A DNA stretch of 64,000 nt from Oscillospiraceae bacterium (GTDB lineage: Bacteria; Bacillota; Clostridia; Oscillospirales; Oscillospiraceae), in assembly GCA_902791215.1 (NCBI GenBank), contig CADAUZ010000008.1:23803-87802 (forward strand). The letters run 5' to 3'. Positions within the stretch are counted from its first letter, which is position 1, and every line of letters begins with the position of its first letter. The notes under the pieces are model-generated. The model was not told where the DNA came from and ran no database searches. It worked only from the letters and a program-made list of their open reading frames with translations. Positions 33,495 through 41,277 of the stretch are shown one piece after another. Made by a program: the position numbers and the translations under genes.

Positions 33495-33512
33495 GTTATC
33501 ATATATGATAAC
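33495..33512. promoter_or_regulatory. Perfect 18-bp palindrome, likely autoregulatory operator
   Basis: GTTATCATATATGATAAC is a perfect palindrome immediately upstream of the HipB-HipA fusion gene. Its TATC...GATA arms resemble the half-sites bound by HipB proteins. It probably overlaps the promoter and binds the HTH of the fusion protein. Confidence 0.65.
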
Positions 33513-33534
33513 AAATGTCAACGGAACTATGCTG

Positions 33535-34077
33535 TCAGATCTTGCCGTTCAGGTAATCCTCGATCAGCGCCATGTACGCTTCGCCGCGCGCATTCGCCAG
33601 ACGCTCGGGCGAGGCTGCGCAGGCAATGATCTCCACCTTGGCGCAGTACTGCTTCCCGCTGATAGTCACGCTGTGGAGCATCCCTGCCCGCACCTGCTCA
33701 TACAGTCTTTGGGGACGGACGCTGATGAGCCGCGCCGCCTGCAGTGTCGGGAGCGCATCCGGAAGATCGGCCCAGCGCAGGAGCAGGTATTTTTCAAACT
33801 CCGCGCTGTTGATCCGTTTACGCGCCCTGTTCGGTGCCGGTGATCCTGCGGGGCGTGTGCTGGTAAAGAGTCCGGACAGCTCCGACAGAAAACCCGGTTC
33901 ACACTTCATACGGCGTTTGAACGTCCGCGCATCCTTCACAAGCACACGGTATTTATAGGTGCTCTGGCCGGTGTCCTCATGCGGGATATAGTTGTGATCC
34001 ATCAGGTACTTGAGCTTGCGCGTGGAGATGTGCAGATACTGGCGCAGCTCACTCCCGGTCATGTACTCCTTCTTCAT
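33535..34077 (-). CDS. DNA-binding protein with two excisionase-like HTH segments
   Basis: This 180-residue basic protein begins with a winged-HTH/Xis-like segment (MTGSELRQYLHISTRKLKYLMDHN...YKYRVLVKD) and has a second one in its C-terminal half (LPTLQAARLISVRPQRLYEQ...GKQYCAKVE). Such proteins act as directionality or regulatory factors in mobile elements. It lies 20 nt downstream of the integrase and 64 nt before the HipB-HipA gene on the same strand. The exact family is not recognised. Confidence 0.7.
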   Translation of the reverse strand: MKKEYMTGSELRQYLHISTRKLKYLMDHNYIPHEDTGQSTYKYRVLVKDARTFKRRMKCEPGFLSELSGLFTSTRPAGSPAPNRARKRINSAEFEKYLLLRWADLPDALPTLQAARLISVRPQRLYEQVRAGMLHSVTISGKQYCAKVEIIACAASPERLANARGEAYMALIEDYLNGKI

Positions 34078-34085
34078 AGTGCGGC

Positions 34086-34115
34086 GCAGGGACTGCCTTA
34101 TCCGGCAGTCCCTGC
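34086..34115. promoter_or_regulatory. 12-bp perfect hairpin around the integrase stop codon
   Basis: GCAGGGACTGCC (34086-34097) and GGCAGTCCCTGC (34104-34115) flank a 6-nt loop that contains the integrase stop codon. No T-run follows, so it is probably a processing or attenuation hairpin between the integrase and the next gene, or a protein-binding site. Confidence 0.55.
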
Positions 34116-35306
34116 ATCCTCCTTCCGGAAAATATCGGAGATCACATCGGCGCTGCTCTGCTTGGCGGCCTTGTCCAAGTGTGCGTAGATGTTCGCGGTA
34201 GTGCTGATGGTGGAGTGCCCGAGGAAGTTTGAGACATTGATCAGCGGAACTTCCTTGCTCAGCAGGACGCTTGCGAAGGTATGGCGCAGATCATGAAAGC
34301 GGATATGCCGCAGCCCGAGCTTTTCTAGCAGGTAGCTGAAATGATCCGTCACGAAGTTTGGACGCATAAGATTCCCCAGCTCATCGGTACAGACATAGTC
34401 ATCCCATGTCCGGTTGTAACTGCCGCGGAAGAGCTTGCGGTTGATCTCCTGCCGCGCTCTGATCGTTTCAAGCATTTCGTACACCGGGTCGGGGATCGGC
34501 AGGGTGCGGCGGCTGGATTTGTTTTTCATCTCCTCGATGGCGCGGAGCACCGGTTCTCCGTCCGTCTTTTCCTCCACGATCTTGGTGTCGAGAAGGACTG
34601 TGCGCTTGTCCATATCGATCCGAGACCAGCGCACCCCCAGGACCTCACTGCGCCGCAGTCCCATTCCGCCCGCGAGAACGACACAGGGCCAGATAGGATC
34701 GCTGCGGCACAGCTCGAAGAGCGCGATCAGCTCATCCTCGGAATAGTGAGCGCCATGGAAGTCACTTTTCTTCGGCCGCTCCACACGATCGAAGGGATTG
34801 ACGTCAAGCAGCTCATCCTTGTAGGCTTGCTGGAAGGCGCTGTGCAGAAGAGTGTGGTAGTGGATCACACTCCCGGTTTTCAGTCCCTTTCCGAAGAGCC
34901 AATTGTAAAAGGCTTCGATATCCTTGGGCGTGATGCTCTCCACAGTCAGCTTCGGATGGGCGTTGAAGTATTCCTGGACCCTGCTGTACACCATCTGGTG
35001 GTAGCCCTTGTAAGTACTTACTTGCAGGCGGGGCTTCGCCTTTTCAAGGTATGCGCAGAGGAACGGGAAGATAGGAATGTCCGCGTCCGGTCTTCCGCCT
35101 CGGGCAAGGCGCTTATTGTATTCCTCTTCATACGTGGTGACCACTTTGCGAAAGGCCTTGTTGACCTGCGTCTGGCTGGCGCCCTCGGGTAACCCGAGAG
35201 CGCGCCATACCGATTTTGTCTTTCCGTCTTCCTTGACTTGAATCACCGCATGCAGGCGTCCATTCTTCTTCTGGACGCTTGCGGCGAGTGTTGCTTTTAT
35301 TGCCAT
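34098..35306 (-). CDS. int: Tyrosine recombinase (phage-type integrase)
   Basis: This 402-residue protein has, in order: an N-terminal arm-binding domain (AP2/Arm-type, residues 1-60), a SAM-like core-binding domain (residues 75-175), and a catalytic domain. Catalytic residues are Arg in GGMGLRRSEVLGVRW, His-x-x-Arg in FHDLRHTFAS, His in FLGHSTISTTANIYAHLD and Tyr in the same segment (IYAHL). All are intact, so it should be active. It sits directly after an excisionase gene, the usual order for integrative elements. Its own attachment site is not identified with certainty; the tRNA-Ser copies at 21.6 and 42.5 kb are candidates. Confidence 0.95.
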   Translation of the reverse strand: MAIKATLAASVQKKNGRLHAVIQVKEDGKTKSVWRALGLPEGASQTQVNKAFRKVVTTYEEEYNKRLARGGRPDADIPIFPFLCAYLEKAKPRLQVSTYKGYHQMVYSRVQEYFNAHPKLTVESITPKDIEAFYNWLFGKGLKTGSVIHYHTLLHSAFQQAYKDELLDVNPFDRVERPKKSDFHGAHYSEDELIALFELCRSDPIWPCVVLAGGMGLRRSEVLGVRWSRIDMDKRTVLLDTKIVEEKTDGEPVLRAIEEMKNKSSRRTLPIPDPVYEMLETIRARQEINRKLFRGSYNRTWDDYVCTDELGNLMRPNFVTDHFSYLLEKLGLRHIRFHDLRHTFASVLLSKEVPLINVSNFLGHSTISTTANIYAHLDKAAKQSSADVISDIFRKEDAGTAG

Positions 35307-35406
35307 TTCCTATCGCTCCTTCACTTCCGTTTTGACAGCACGAACAATACCGCAAGAGCGTTCGGAAGTCTATGCCGTCGGTGAAGAGTTATCAGAAACA
35401 ACATAT

Positions 35407-35622
35407 TTATTTCACCGCCTTTCTTTCCGCGCTGCGCAGATAGTCGATCAGTGATTCCTTCGCCACACGATACTCCCGTCCGACCCTCACCGACGGGATC
35501 GCACCGCTGTGGAGCTGATCGTACACGGTCTTGACATTCACGCGCAGTGTCTGCGCAACCTCGCTCGCGCTCAACGCGTCCGGTAAATCCCGAAACTGTT
35601 TTGCATATTCTCTTCTTGTCAT
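35407..35622 (-). CDS. Excisionase-family DNA-binding protein
   Basis: This 71-residue protein is a single MerR-like winged HTH of the excisionase type: DALSASEVAQTLRVNVKTVY, then VRVGREYRVAKESLIDYL. The family directs the integrase toward excision. It starts with an ATG after a GGGGGGA ribosome site, 14 nt after the preceding small frame, and lies 100 bp before the integrase gene on the same strand. Confidence 0.9.
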   Translation of the reverse strand: MTRREYAKQFRDLPDALSASEVAQTLRVNVKTVYDQLHSGAIPSVRVGREYRVAKESLIDYLRSAERKAVK

Positions 35623-35639
35623 CCAGTGTCCCCCCTTTA

Positions 35640-35726
35640 TTATTGATCGCCGTCCGCTTTGCAGTTTTCATCCACCAGCTGCGACGCATCCGGCATGATC
35701 CATAGTGGATATTTGGTTTTGTTCAT
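35640..35726 (-). CDS. Truncated 28-residue relative of a mobile-element protein
   Basis: This small frame with a strong GGAGGTTAT ribosome site starts MNKTKYPLWIMPDASQLVDEN. In many Firmicute integrative elements, longer proteins start with this same K-YPLWI-P...LVD leader before a DNA-binding domain. Here the frame stops after 28 codons, so it is probably a truncated remnant, or a short peptide that keeps only the leader. It lies between the putative transfer-origin region and the excisionase gene. Confidence 0.5.
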   Translation of the reverse strand: MNKTKYPLWIMPDASQLVDENCKADGDQ

Positions 35727-35806
35727 GGGTATAACCTCCATTTCTCGTCGATTCAGGGCCAACAACCCCTCAACATTTCCCGTAAAACCGGGGATTTCCG
35801 GGTTTC

Positions 35807-35917
35807 GTGACCCCCCGTGATCCAGATTTTCCCCTTCAGTGACCCCCCAACAGGATCCCGAAAAACGCCCGCACTGCGGGAGTTTGTGGCCGAGGTGGGG
35901 CGCAAACGACCCCACCT
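35807..35917. other. Repeat-rich non-coding region, possible transfer origin
   Basis: Two direct GTGACCCCCC repeats (35807-35816 and 35839-35848) are followed by a CCCGCA/TGCGGG palindrome (35868-35880). An AGGTGGGG/CCCCACCT hairpin with a 9-nt loop (35893-35917) comes next. The cluster lies just downstream of a MobC-like ribbon-helix-helix gene, where relaxosome-binding transfer origins are often found. No relaxase gene is visible nearby, so this is tentative. Confidence 0.4.
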
Positions 35918-35957
35918 CTTTCTCCCGCCTTCTCCTCGTTGTTCGCCCCCCCTGCTC

Positions 35958-36344
35958 TCAGCGGCAGCGGATGGCGGCGAGGACCTCGTCATAGATTTGA
36001 TCCTGTTTCTCCAGCGCGTCCGCAAGTGCATCGCTGTTATGCGTTTCCTTCAGTGCAAGAAGCTCAGCGCGAATACTGTCCAGGCTTTTCAGCAATGGCC
36101 GAAACTGTTCGGCATTGCTGTATTGCAGAGCAGAGAGCAGTATGTAGCTTGTGAGACTCTGACCTCTCTTCCGGGCATGAGATCTCAGCAGATCTTTCTC
36201 CTCGGCTGTGAGACGCAGGCTCAGTGTCTCCGTGCGATTTCGTGTATACTTTCTTCCTATCTTCTCTTTTCCCCCATCAGTTTTTTCCAGACGATACAGC
36301 GTGACAAGCATCACGCTTCGCAGCATTTTCAAAGGCTTGCGCAA
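35958..36344 (-). CDS. MobC-like ribbon-helix-helix protein
   Basis: This protein of up to 128 residues contains a ribbon-helix-helix motif (NRTETLSLRLTAEEKDLLRSHARKRGQSLTSYIL) followed by a helical tail, the layout of MobC/relaxosome accessory proteins in mobilisable elements. The start is uncertain: a TTG at 36344 and internal ATGs (MLRSVM, MLVTLY) all lack a clear ribosome site. It lies between the primase-like gene and the repeat-rich region that may be a transfer origin. Confidence 0.65.
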   Translation of the reverse strand: MRKPLKMLRSVMLVTLYRLEKTDGGKEKIGRKYTRNRTETLSLRLTAEEKDLLRSHARKRGQSLTSYILLSALQYSNAEQFRPLLKSLDSIRAELLALKETHNSDALADALEKQDQIYDEVLAAIRCR

Positions 36345-36503
36345 TTCCTACTAACGTGACTGCGACCGATTATGAACGGCACAGCAGAGAACGTGAGCGT
36401 GGCAAGTCACGCGCCGGAACCACAATTGTCACATGAAACGAAAAGACTCGGCGGCAAAGCCGGCCGCGCTTTTCAACGTTTCGTCACGCATGTCACAGGT
36501 TTT

Positions 36504-38267
36504 TCAAAACATGCTCGCCTCCAACGCTTTCCGGAACTTCTCCTTGGGCAGGAGCATGACACGGCGTGTCTGGCTTTTGAAGCGAATCGACCTTGTGTTC
36601 TCCCCGTGCGCTGTCTCGATCAGTCCTTCCTCTGCCAGCACCTTGGGAAGAGCTTTGGAGTTGATCATGAAGAGCTCGCCCTGGGCTTCGCAGAGTGAGC
36701 GGACGGCTTTGTGTGCCGAATCGTTGTGGATATAGTAATATGTATCATCCTCATACCCGATAAAGTTGTTCGGTAAGATAGAATCATTCTCATCCTTCCG
36801 GAGCAGCACTGCTTGTCCGCTCTCGATCAGAGACTGCAGCTTGCGGACAAAGATCATTGCGGGCTTGTCCTGGTTGACGCTCTGCGCCTGCTTGCGGGCA
36901 AGCGCGTTTATCTGTGAACTGAACACATCGAGGATTTCTTCGGCCCTTTCCCTCGTCAGGCACATCTGCTCTTCCAGAAAGCCGACAAGCATCAGCATCC
37001 CGATCCGGAGCCATGCGACGATTTCCGGGAGCCTTCTATGTGAGCGGAGGCCGGTTTGATAGAACTCTTCACGGTAATCCAGGAAGGTCTTATGCAGCAT
37101 TTGCAGGAAACGGTTCTCATTTTCGGACGTATTCAGAAACTTCTCCCGCAGCCAGTTCGTGTACAGCTCCATACATGAACAGTAGCTGCCCTCAGACGCC
37201 CGCTCCTGAAAGAAGCCCATTTCCCCAAGCCGAACATCTTCCTGTTTTAGCTCGGCAGGAAAGCAGCGTGCGATTCCGCTCTCACCGATCTCAGGCAGGA
37301 ACTCCGCTGTGATAACGGCATTTCCCCTTGGTGGCCGCGTCGTCATCGCAGTTGAGTCTGCTCGCAGTCTGCCGCGCCCGACACGATCACCGTAGGCACG
37401 AACCACGGCCTGCACATTTTCTGCCATCTTTTTCTCTGCCTGCCTTCCGTCAGGATGATAGTCGTCGATGCAGGTCAGCACATCCTTGAGCGTGAAAGCA
37501 TTGTGAATGATGCTGTTGGCGGTATCGCTGAAGGACATGGGAAGATCGGACGCCGTGAACCTCCCGAAGAAGGAAAGGAACAGCGCGATCAGCGAGCTTT
37601 TGCACGCGCCGGTTCTGCCGGCCAGCAGGAAAACGAACTTCGGCTCGCAGTCCGCCATGTGCAGGAAGTGATTCAGCGGCGTCAAGAATGTGAAAGCCAG
37701 GAGCGGCCAGATGGTTTCTTTCGGCGCAGGAGGACTTTCCAGCAGGAGCCCCAAATCCGAAAGCGCATCCGGATCAGTCTTCGAACCAAATTGATAGCGC
37801 GAGAATTGTTCGGGAAGCTCAACCGTCACGGTGTTGTCACCGGGCATAAGGAAATGCCAGCTGTTGTTGATTTTTTCCCAGCCGGTCATCTGATACACCG
37901 TTTGACGTTCAGCCTCCGCGGCTGTCTGCTGAATGGCGTAGCGGACACTGTCCTTGACCATTTTGCCGACTTCCAGAATACAGTCCGCGCCCCACTGTTC
38001 GATCAGCCAGTTGAAGGTGAAAAGATCATTGCCGCAAATGTCAATCTCCGGCAGAGCGGTACCGTCATGTCTCACACCGCCAAGGCGGAGACGCTTTTTC
38101 TCTTCGGTGCCGTCATGGATCGTGACTTCGCTCACAATGTAGGGAAGAAAGTTGCATAGCTTTTGATCGAAGCTGCCGTTCTTTGTGCGCACCTCTCGGT
38201 AAAGGCAGCCGTCGATCACTTTGTAGGGTTGGGGATAGCTTGGGAGTTTGCGGTTTTCAAGACGCAT
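36504..38267 (-). CDS. Mobile-element primase/helicase-like ATPase (DUF927-like)
   Basis: This 587-residue protein has a beta-rich N-terminal region (1-190) and a P-loop ATPase core. Walker A reads LLAGRTGACKSSLIALFL, with Cys in place of the usual Gly before Lys. Walker B is VLTCIDDYHP and an Arg-rich sensor region follows (RPPRGNAVITAEFLPEIGESG). A winged-helix-like C-terminus follows. It resembles the DUF927/phage-type helicases found in integrative elements and satellites, where they drive element replication. It is encoded on the same strand as the RHH, excisionase and integrase genes. Confidence 0.7.
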   Translation of the reverse strand: MRLENRKLPSYPQPYKVIDGCLYREVRTKNGSFDQKLCNFLPYIVSEVTIHDGTEEKKRLRLGGVRHDGTALPEIDICGNDLFTFNWLIEQWGADCILEVGKMVKDSVRYAIQQTAAEAERQTVYQMTGWEKINNSWHFLMPGDNTVTVELPEQFSRYQFGSKTDPDALSDLGLLLESPPAPKETIWPLLAFTFLTPLNHFLHMADCEPKFVFLLAGRTGACKSSLIALFLSFFGRFTASDLPMSFSDTANSIIHNAFTLKDVLTCIDDYHPDGRQAEKKMAENVQAVVRAYGDRVGRGRLRADSTAMTTRPPRGNAVITAEFLPEIGESGIARCFPAELKQEDVRLGEMGFFQERASEGSYCSCMELYTNWLREKFLNTSENENRFLQMLHKTFLDYREEFYQTGLRSHRRLPEIVAWLRIGMLMLVGFLEEQMCLTRERAEEILDVFSSQINALARKQAQSVNQDKPAMIFVRKLQSLIESGQAVLLRKDENDSILPNNFIGYEDDTYYYIHNDSAHKAVRSLCEAQGELFMINSKALPKVLAEEGLIETAHGENTRSIRFKSQTRRVMLLPKEKFRKALEASMF

Positions 38268-38374
38268 TCAATCACCGTTTTAACCTTTCTATATGATATT
38301 TTTGTTTTACACAGTTTTGCTTATGACCATCACCTCTGCCGATCAGCAGGTGAATCTGTTTTTGCCAATAAAAA

Positions 38375-38504
38375 AAGCGAGAGTCAAAGATTGCTCTTCA
38401 ACTCTCGCTTTATATAGAATCATATGTGAATTCATTTGTCTTTCCAAAAAAAGAAAAGCCGGGCATCATTCGCAGAACGAAACGATTCTGCAATGCTGCC
38501 CGGC
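38375..38504. terminator. Two consecutive hairpins, probable terminators
   Basis: AAGCGAGAGT/ACTCTCGCTT (38375-38410) forms a stem followed by TTTATATAG on the plus strand and preceded by A-rich sequence, so it works both ways. GCCGGGCA/TGCCCGGC (38458-38504), with an inner GCAGAA/TTCTGC pair, forms the second. They mark the left boundary of a 1-kb stretch (38268-39280) without a supported gene. Confidence 0.55.
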
Positions 38505-39003
38505 ATTATATAAAGGTCATATAGATAGACTAACCCCTTGTATGTGGATGTTGATAAAAATTTTAGCATTATTTTTGCGCGTGAAAATGTTTGTTACGCA
38601 TCGTCGCGTGTGAAAAGTGCGTTGCTCGTCGTATTTGTCTCAGCCCCCGACGATATCCCAGACTGAGCGTTAGCTCATTTGAGAATGGGAGAATTCCAAG
38701 TACCTCGCAGCATCTATGTCGTGACTCTTTTCACGACAACGAGGATCACGCATGGCATCGCAGGCATAATCTCAGCCTGAAACGACCGTGCCCCGCCTCC
38801 AAGCGGGCCTTCACAAAGGGCATGTCATTATCCCCAACCAGGATCATGGCTTGCGGAGCAATGCTGTGTGCTGCTCCGTCCGGCGCAAGGTCTATCGCTC
38901 GCTCCTTTTCGGAGGTCATGGCGCCCTTACCCGGCAGCTTGTCCTTTCGGACTGGCTGGGATTCCCCTTGGAATCCTGTATATTCAATTTTCAAGGTACA
39001 GCT

Positions 39004-39037
39004 GTCAAAGGACGGCTGAAGCCAGCCGCCCTTTGAC
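39004..39037. repeat. 15-bp inverted repeat hairpin in non-coding stretch
   Basis: GTCAAAGGACGGCTG (39004-39018) and CAGCCGCCCTTTGAC (39023-39037) pair with one mismatch around a 4-nt loop. No T-run follows on either strand, so it is not a typical terminator. It may mark an element end. The surrounding 38505-39280 region shows only weak open frames without ribosome sites. Confidence 0.5.
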
Positions 39038-39280
39038 AAAGTACATTAGTATTATAATTCTAATTGTAATAATCGTAAATATATGTTTTATACGAAATCT
39101 CGCTTCTATATTTAGCAATTATTCACAAGGATTGTCGCCGTATTCGAGCGATGCAGAAACCAGTTCAAGTGTATCAGAAAATCGAAGATGAGCGAAATCT
39201 ATTTTTTAGACTTCAGATTGTATAATCGAGCCTTGCGTGTTATACTTATTTTAGAAATTTATGGGCATGAGGTAAGCGTC

Positions 39281-39502
39281 ATGACAGTCTGCTACAACAA
39301 GCTGTGGAAGCTGCTTATTGACAAGGGTATGAAGAAAAAGGATTTGCGTCTGGCAACCGGGATGACCACGACTGCGCTGGCGAAGCTGGGAAAGAACGAG
39401 CATGTCAGCACTGCCCTGCTGGTGAAGATCTGCAAGGTTCTGGACTGCGATCTCTGTGATATTGTGGAACTGGTGCGTGACGAGGAGGCCGGCCATGATT
39501 GA
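39281..39502 (+). CDS. Cro/C1-type (XRE) HTH regulator
   Basis: This 73-residue protein is almost entirely an XRE HTH of the YozG/HTH_26 type: NKLWKLLIDKGMKKKDLRLA, then TTTALAKLGKNEHVSTALLVKICKVL. The ATG at 39281 follows a GAGGT site. Its last 8 nt overlap the AlbA_2 ATPase gene, so it is probably the regulator of that operon. Standalone proteins of this type are common in clostridial accessory regions. Confidence 0.88.
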   Translation: MTVCYNKLWKLLIDKGMKKKDLRLATGMTTTALAKLGKNEHVSTALLVKICKVLDCDLCDIVELVRDEEAGHD

Positions 39503-40943
39503 TTTCACAAAACTGGAGCAATATTGGGAGAATAACCGCATTGAGGCAAAGAAAGCTCTGGGCGGTCTTCCCCGCAGTATCTGGGAAACCTATTCCGCTT
39601 TTGCCAATACGCTGGGCGGCATCATTCTGCTGGGCGTAGAAGAGTACGCGGACAAGTCGCTGCACACGGTCGACCTGCCCGATCCGGAAAAGTTGGTGAA
39701 GGACTTTTGGGATATGATCAATAATCCCAACAAAGCCAGCGTGAATATCCTCTCCAGCAAGGATGTGACCATCCAGGAGGTAAACGGCGATCACATTATT
39801 GTAATCACCGTCCCTCGCGCGGATCGCAGCTATAAGCCTGTGTATGTGGACGGCAACCCTGTATCCGGAACCTATCGCCGTAACGGCGAGGGCGATTACA
39901 AATGCACCAGCGAGGAACTGCACGCCATGTACCGCGACGCCTCCGTCAAAACGCAGGATATGCTGGTTCTAAACGAAATGGGAATGGATGTATTCAATTC
40001 TGAGAGTCTCCGTGCCTATCGCCAGCGCATGCGTCTTTCCCGCCCCGGACATGTCTGGGACACGCTGGAGGACGAAGACTTCCTTGTGAAGATGGGTGCT
40101 GCCGGGATCGGCGAGGACGGGAAGCGGCATCCCACCGCTGCCGGGCTGCTGATGTTCGGTAATGAATATGAAATTGTCCGCGAATACCCGCAGTACTTCC
40201 TGGACTATCGGGAGGAATATGACGACACTCATCGCTGGACGGACCGGATTATTTCCTCCTCCGGTGACTGGAGCGGGAACGTGTTTGACTTCTTCTATCG
40301 TGTATATAACCGGCTGCAGCTGAACGTCAAGGTGCCCTTTACTATGGACGGGCTGTATCGTGTGGATGACACCCCGGTCCACCAGGCCATCCGTGAAGCG
40401 CTGGCCAACTGTCTGGTCAATGCGGACTACTATGGTCGCCAGGGGCTAGTGATCATCAACAAGCGCGAGGCGATCACAATGTCCAATCCCGGCATCTTCC
40501 GTATTGAGATAGATGCTGCCAAGAGCGGCGGTGTCTCCGACCCACGCAACGGGGCCATGCTCAAAATGTTTAACATGATTGATGTGGGCGAGCGAGCCGG
40601 CAGCGGCATCCCGAACATCTTCCGTGTCTGGCACGATCAGGGATGGCCCGAACCTGTGTTCACACAGTCCTTTGACCCGGATCGGACGGTTTTATCGTTG
40701 CCTTTATCGCCGATAGGCAGTGGGAAATCGGCGATAAAAATCGGCGATAAAAATAAAACGACGAAAAGGCAGCTTATTATCGAGTATTTAACCGACCATC
40801 CTGACGCCAAATCCGCAGAGATTGCTGAATATATAGATCTAAAGCCCTCTCGAGTCAGGGATTATCTTCTTGAGCTGATCAAAGAAAATATTGTTATCAC
40901 TTCCGGCGGAAACAGAAATCGAACTTACCGTCTGAAATCTTGA
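39495..40943 (+). CDS. AlbA_2 (Schlafen-like) domain ATP-binding protein
   Basis: This 482-residue protein has an N-terminal AlbA_2 nucleic-acid-binding domain (residues 10-140; SAFANTLGGIILLGVEE, GDHIIVITVPRADRSYKPVY). A GHKL-like ATPase-type domain follows (EALANCLVNADYYGRQGLVI, ITMSNPGIF, and GERAGSGIPNIFRVW), and a C-terminal winged helix ends the protein (AEIAEYIDLKPSRVRDYL). These proteins are annotated as transcriptional regulators or are found near defence genes; the role here is unproven. The ATG at 39495 has a GGAGG site inside the HTH gene. An insert of short GGCGATAAAA repeats lies near 40730. Confidence 0.85.
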   Translation: MIDFTKLEQYWENNRIEAKKALGGLPRSIWETYSAFANTLGGIILLGVEEYADKSLHTVDLPDPEKLVKDFWDMINNPNKASVNILSSKDVTIQEVNGDHIIVITVPRADRSYKPVYVDGNPVSGTYRRNGEGDYKCTSEELHAMYRDASVKTQDMLVLNEMGMDVFNSESLRAYRQRMRLSRPGHVWDTLEDEDFLVKMGAAGIGEDGKRHPTAAGLLMFGNEYEIVREYPQYFLDYREEYDDTHRWTDRIISSSGDWSGNVFDFFYRVYNRLQLNVKVPFTMDGLYRVDDTPVHQAIREALANCLVNADYYGRQGLVIINKREAITMSNPGIFRIEIDAAKSGGVSDPRNGAMLKMFNMIDVGERAGSGIPNIFRVWHDQGWPEPVFTQSFDPDRTVLSLPLSPIGSGKSAIKIGDKNKTTKRQLIIEYLTDHPDAKSAEIAEYIDLKPSRVRDYLLELIKENIVITSGGNRNRTYRLKS

Positions 40944-41012
40944 GCAGTGAATGGCCTCAATACGCACAATCGTGCAGCGGCCACATGGGAGTCTCGGAGA
41001 ACACTTCACACA

Positions 41013-41096
41013 TGAGAAATGAAAAGTCGGTTAAGCGAGCGGGCTGAGACGCCTTCTTGCTTATCCGGCTTTTTGGAGGAAATCGTGGAACAGGAA
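41013..41096. repeat. 84-bp interspersed repeat with terminator-like hairpin, copy A
   Basis: The sequence from TGAGAAATGAAAAGTCGG to GGAGGAAATCGTGGAACAGG matches 46673-46757 at nearly all positions. Its core is a stem of AGTCGGTTAAG and CTTATCCGGCT with TTTTT after it, then GGAGGAAATCG. It lies in the 334-bp spacer before the fic gene. Confidence 0.75.
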
Positions 41097-41194
41097 CAGA
41101 CCAAGGATTTTACCAGGGGGCCGATCCTGTCCTCCTCAATGCCGATTTAGATGGATCGCGGAACAGGAGCAATGTTAATAGCTCCTGTTGAAAC

Positions 41195-41259
41195 TATCGG
41201 CAAGAAAATCGAGGCAGAAATGCATTTTCGTTTACTTTTTGCCGATACTGACGTATAAT
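41195..41259 (+). promoter_or_regulatory. Promoter and inverted-repeat operator of the Fic gene
   Basis: TTTACT (41231-41236) and TATAAT (41254-41259) are 17 bp apart. Perfect arms TATCGGCAA (41195-41203) and TTGCCGATA (41239-41247) form an inverted repeat whose right arm lies in the promoter spacer. Binding there would block the promoter, possibly by the HTH of the Fic protein itself. A second hairpin (AACAGGAGC/GCTCCTGTT) lies just upstream at 41162-41189. Confidence 0.6.
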
Positions 41260-41277
41260 AAAATCGGGGTGAGACGA

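Noticed and set aside
38520..38565. Possible DnaA-box-like pair (TTATCAACA and TCCACA on the complement)
   Set aside because: Only two weak matches are present and no replication genes lie beside them, so an origin is not supported.
38746..39039. 97-codon minus-strand frame in the spacer before the XRE gene
   Set aside because: It starts at TTG without a ribosome site, includes the hairpin at 39004-39037, and shows no domain. It may be a decayed element segment, but coding is not supported.
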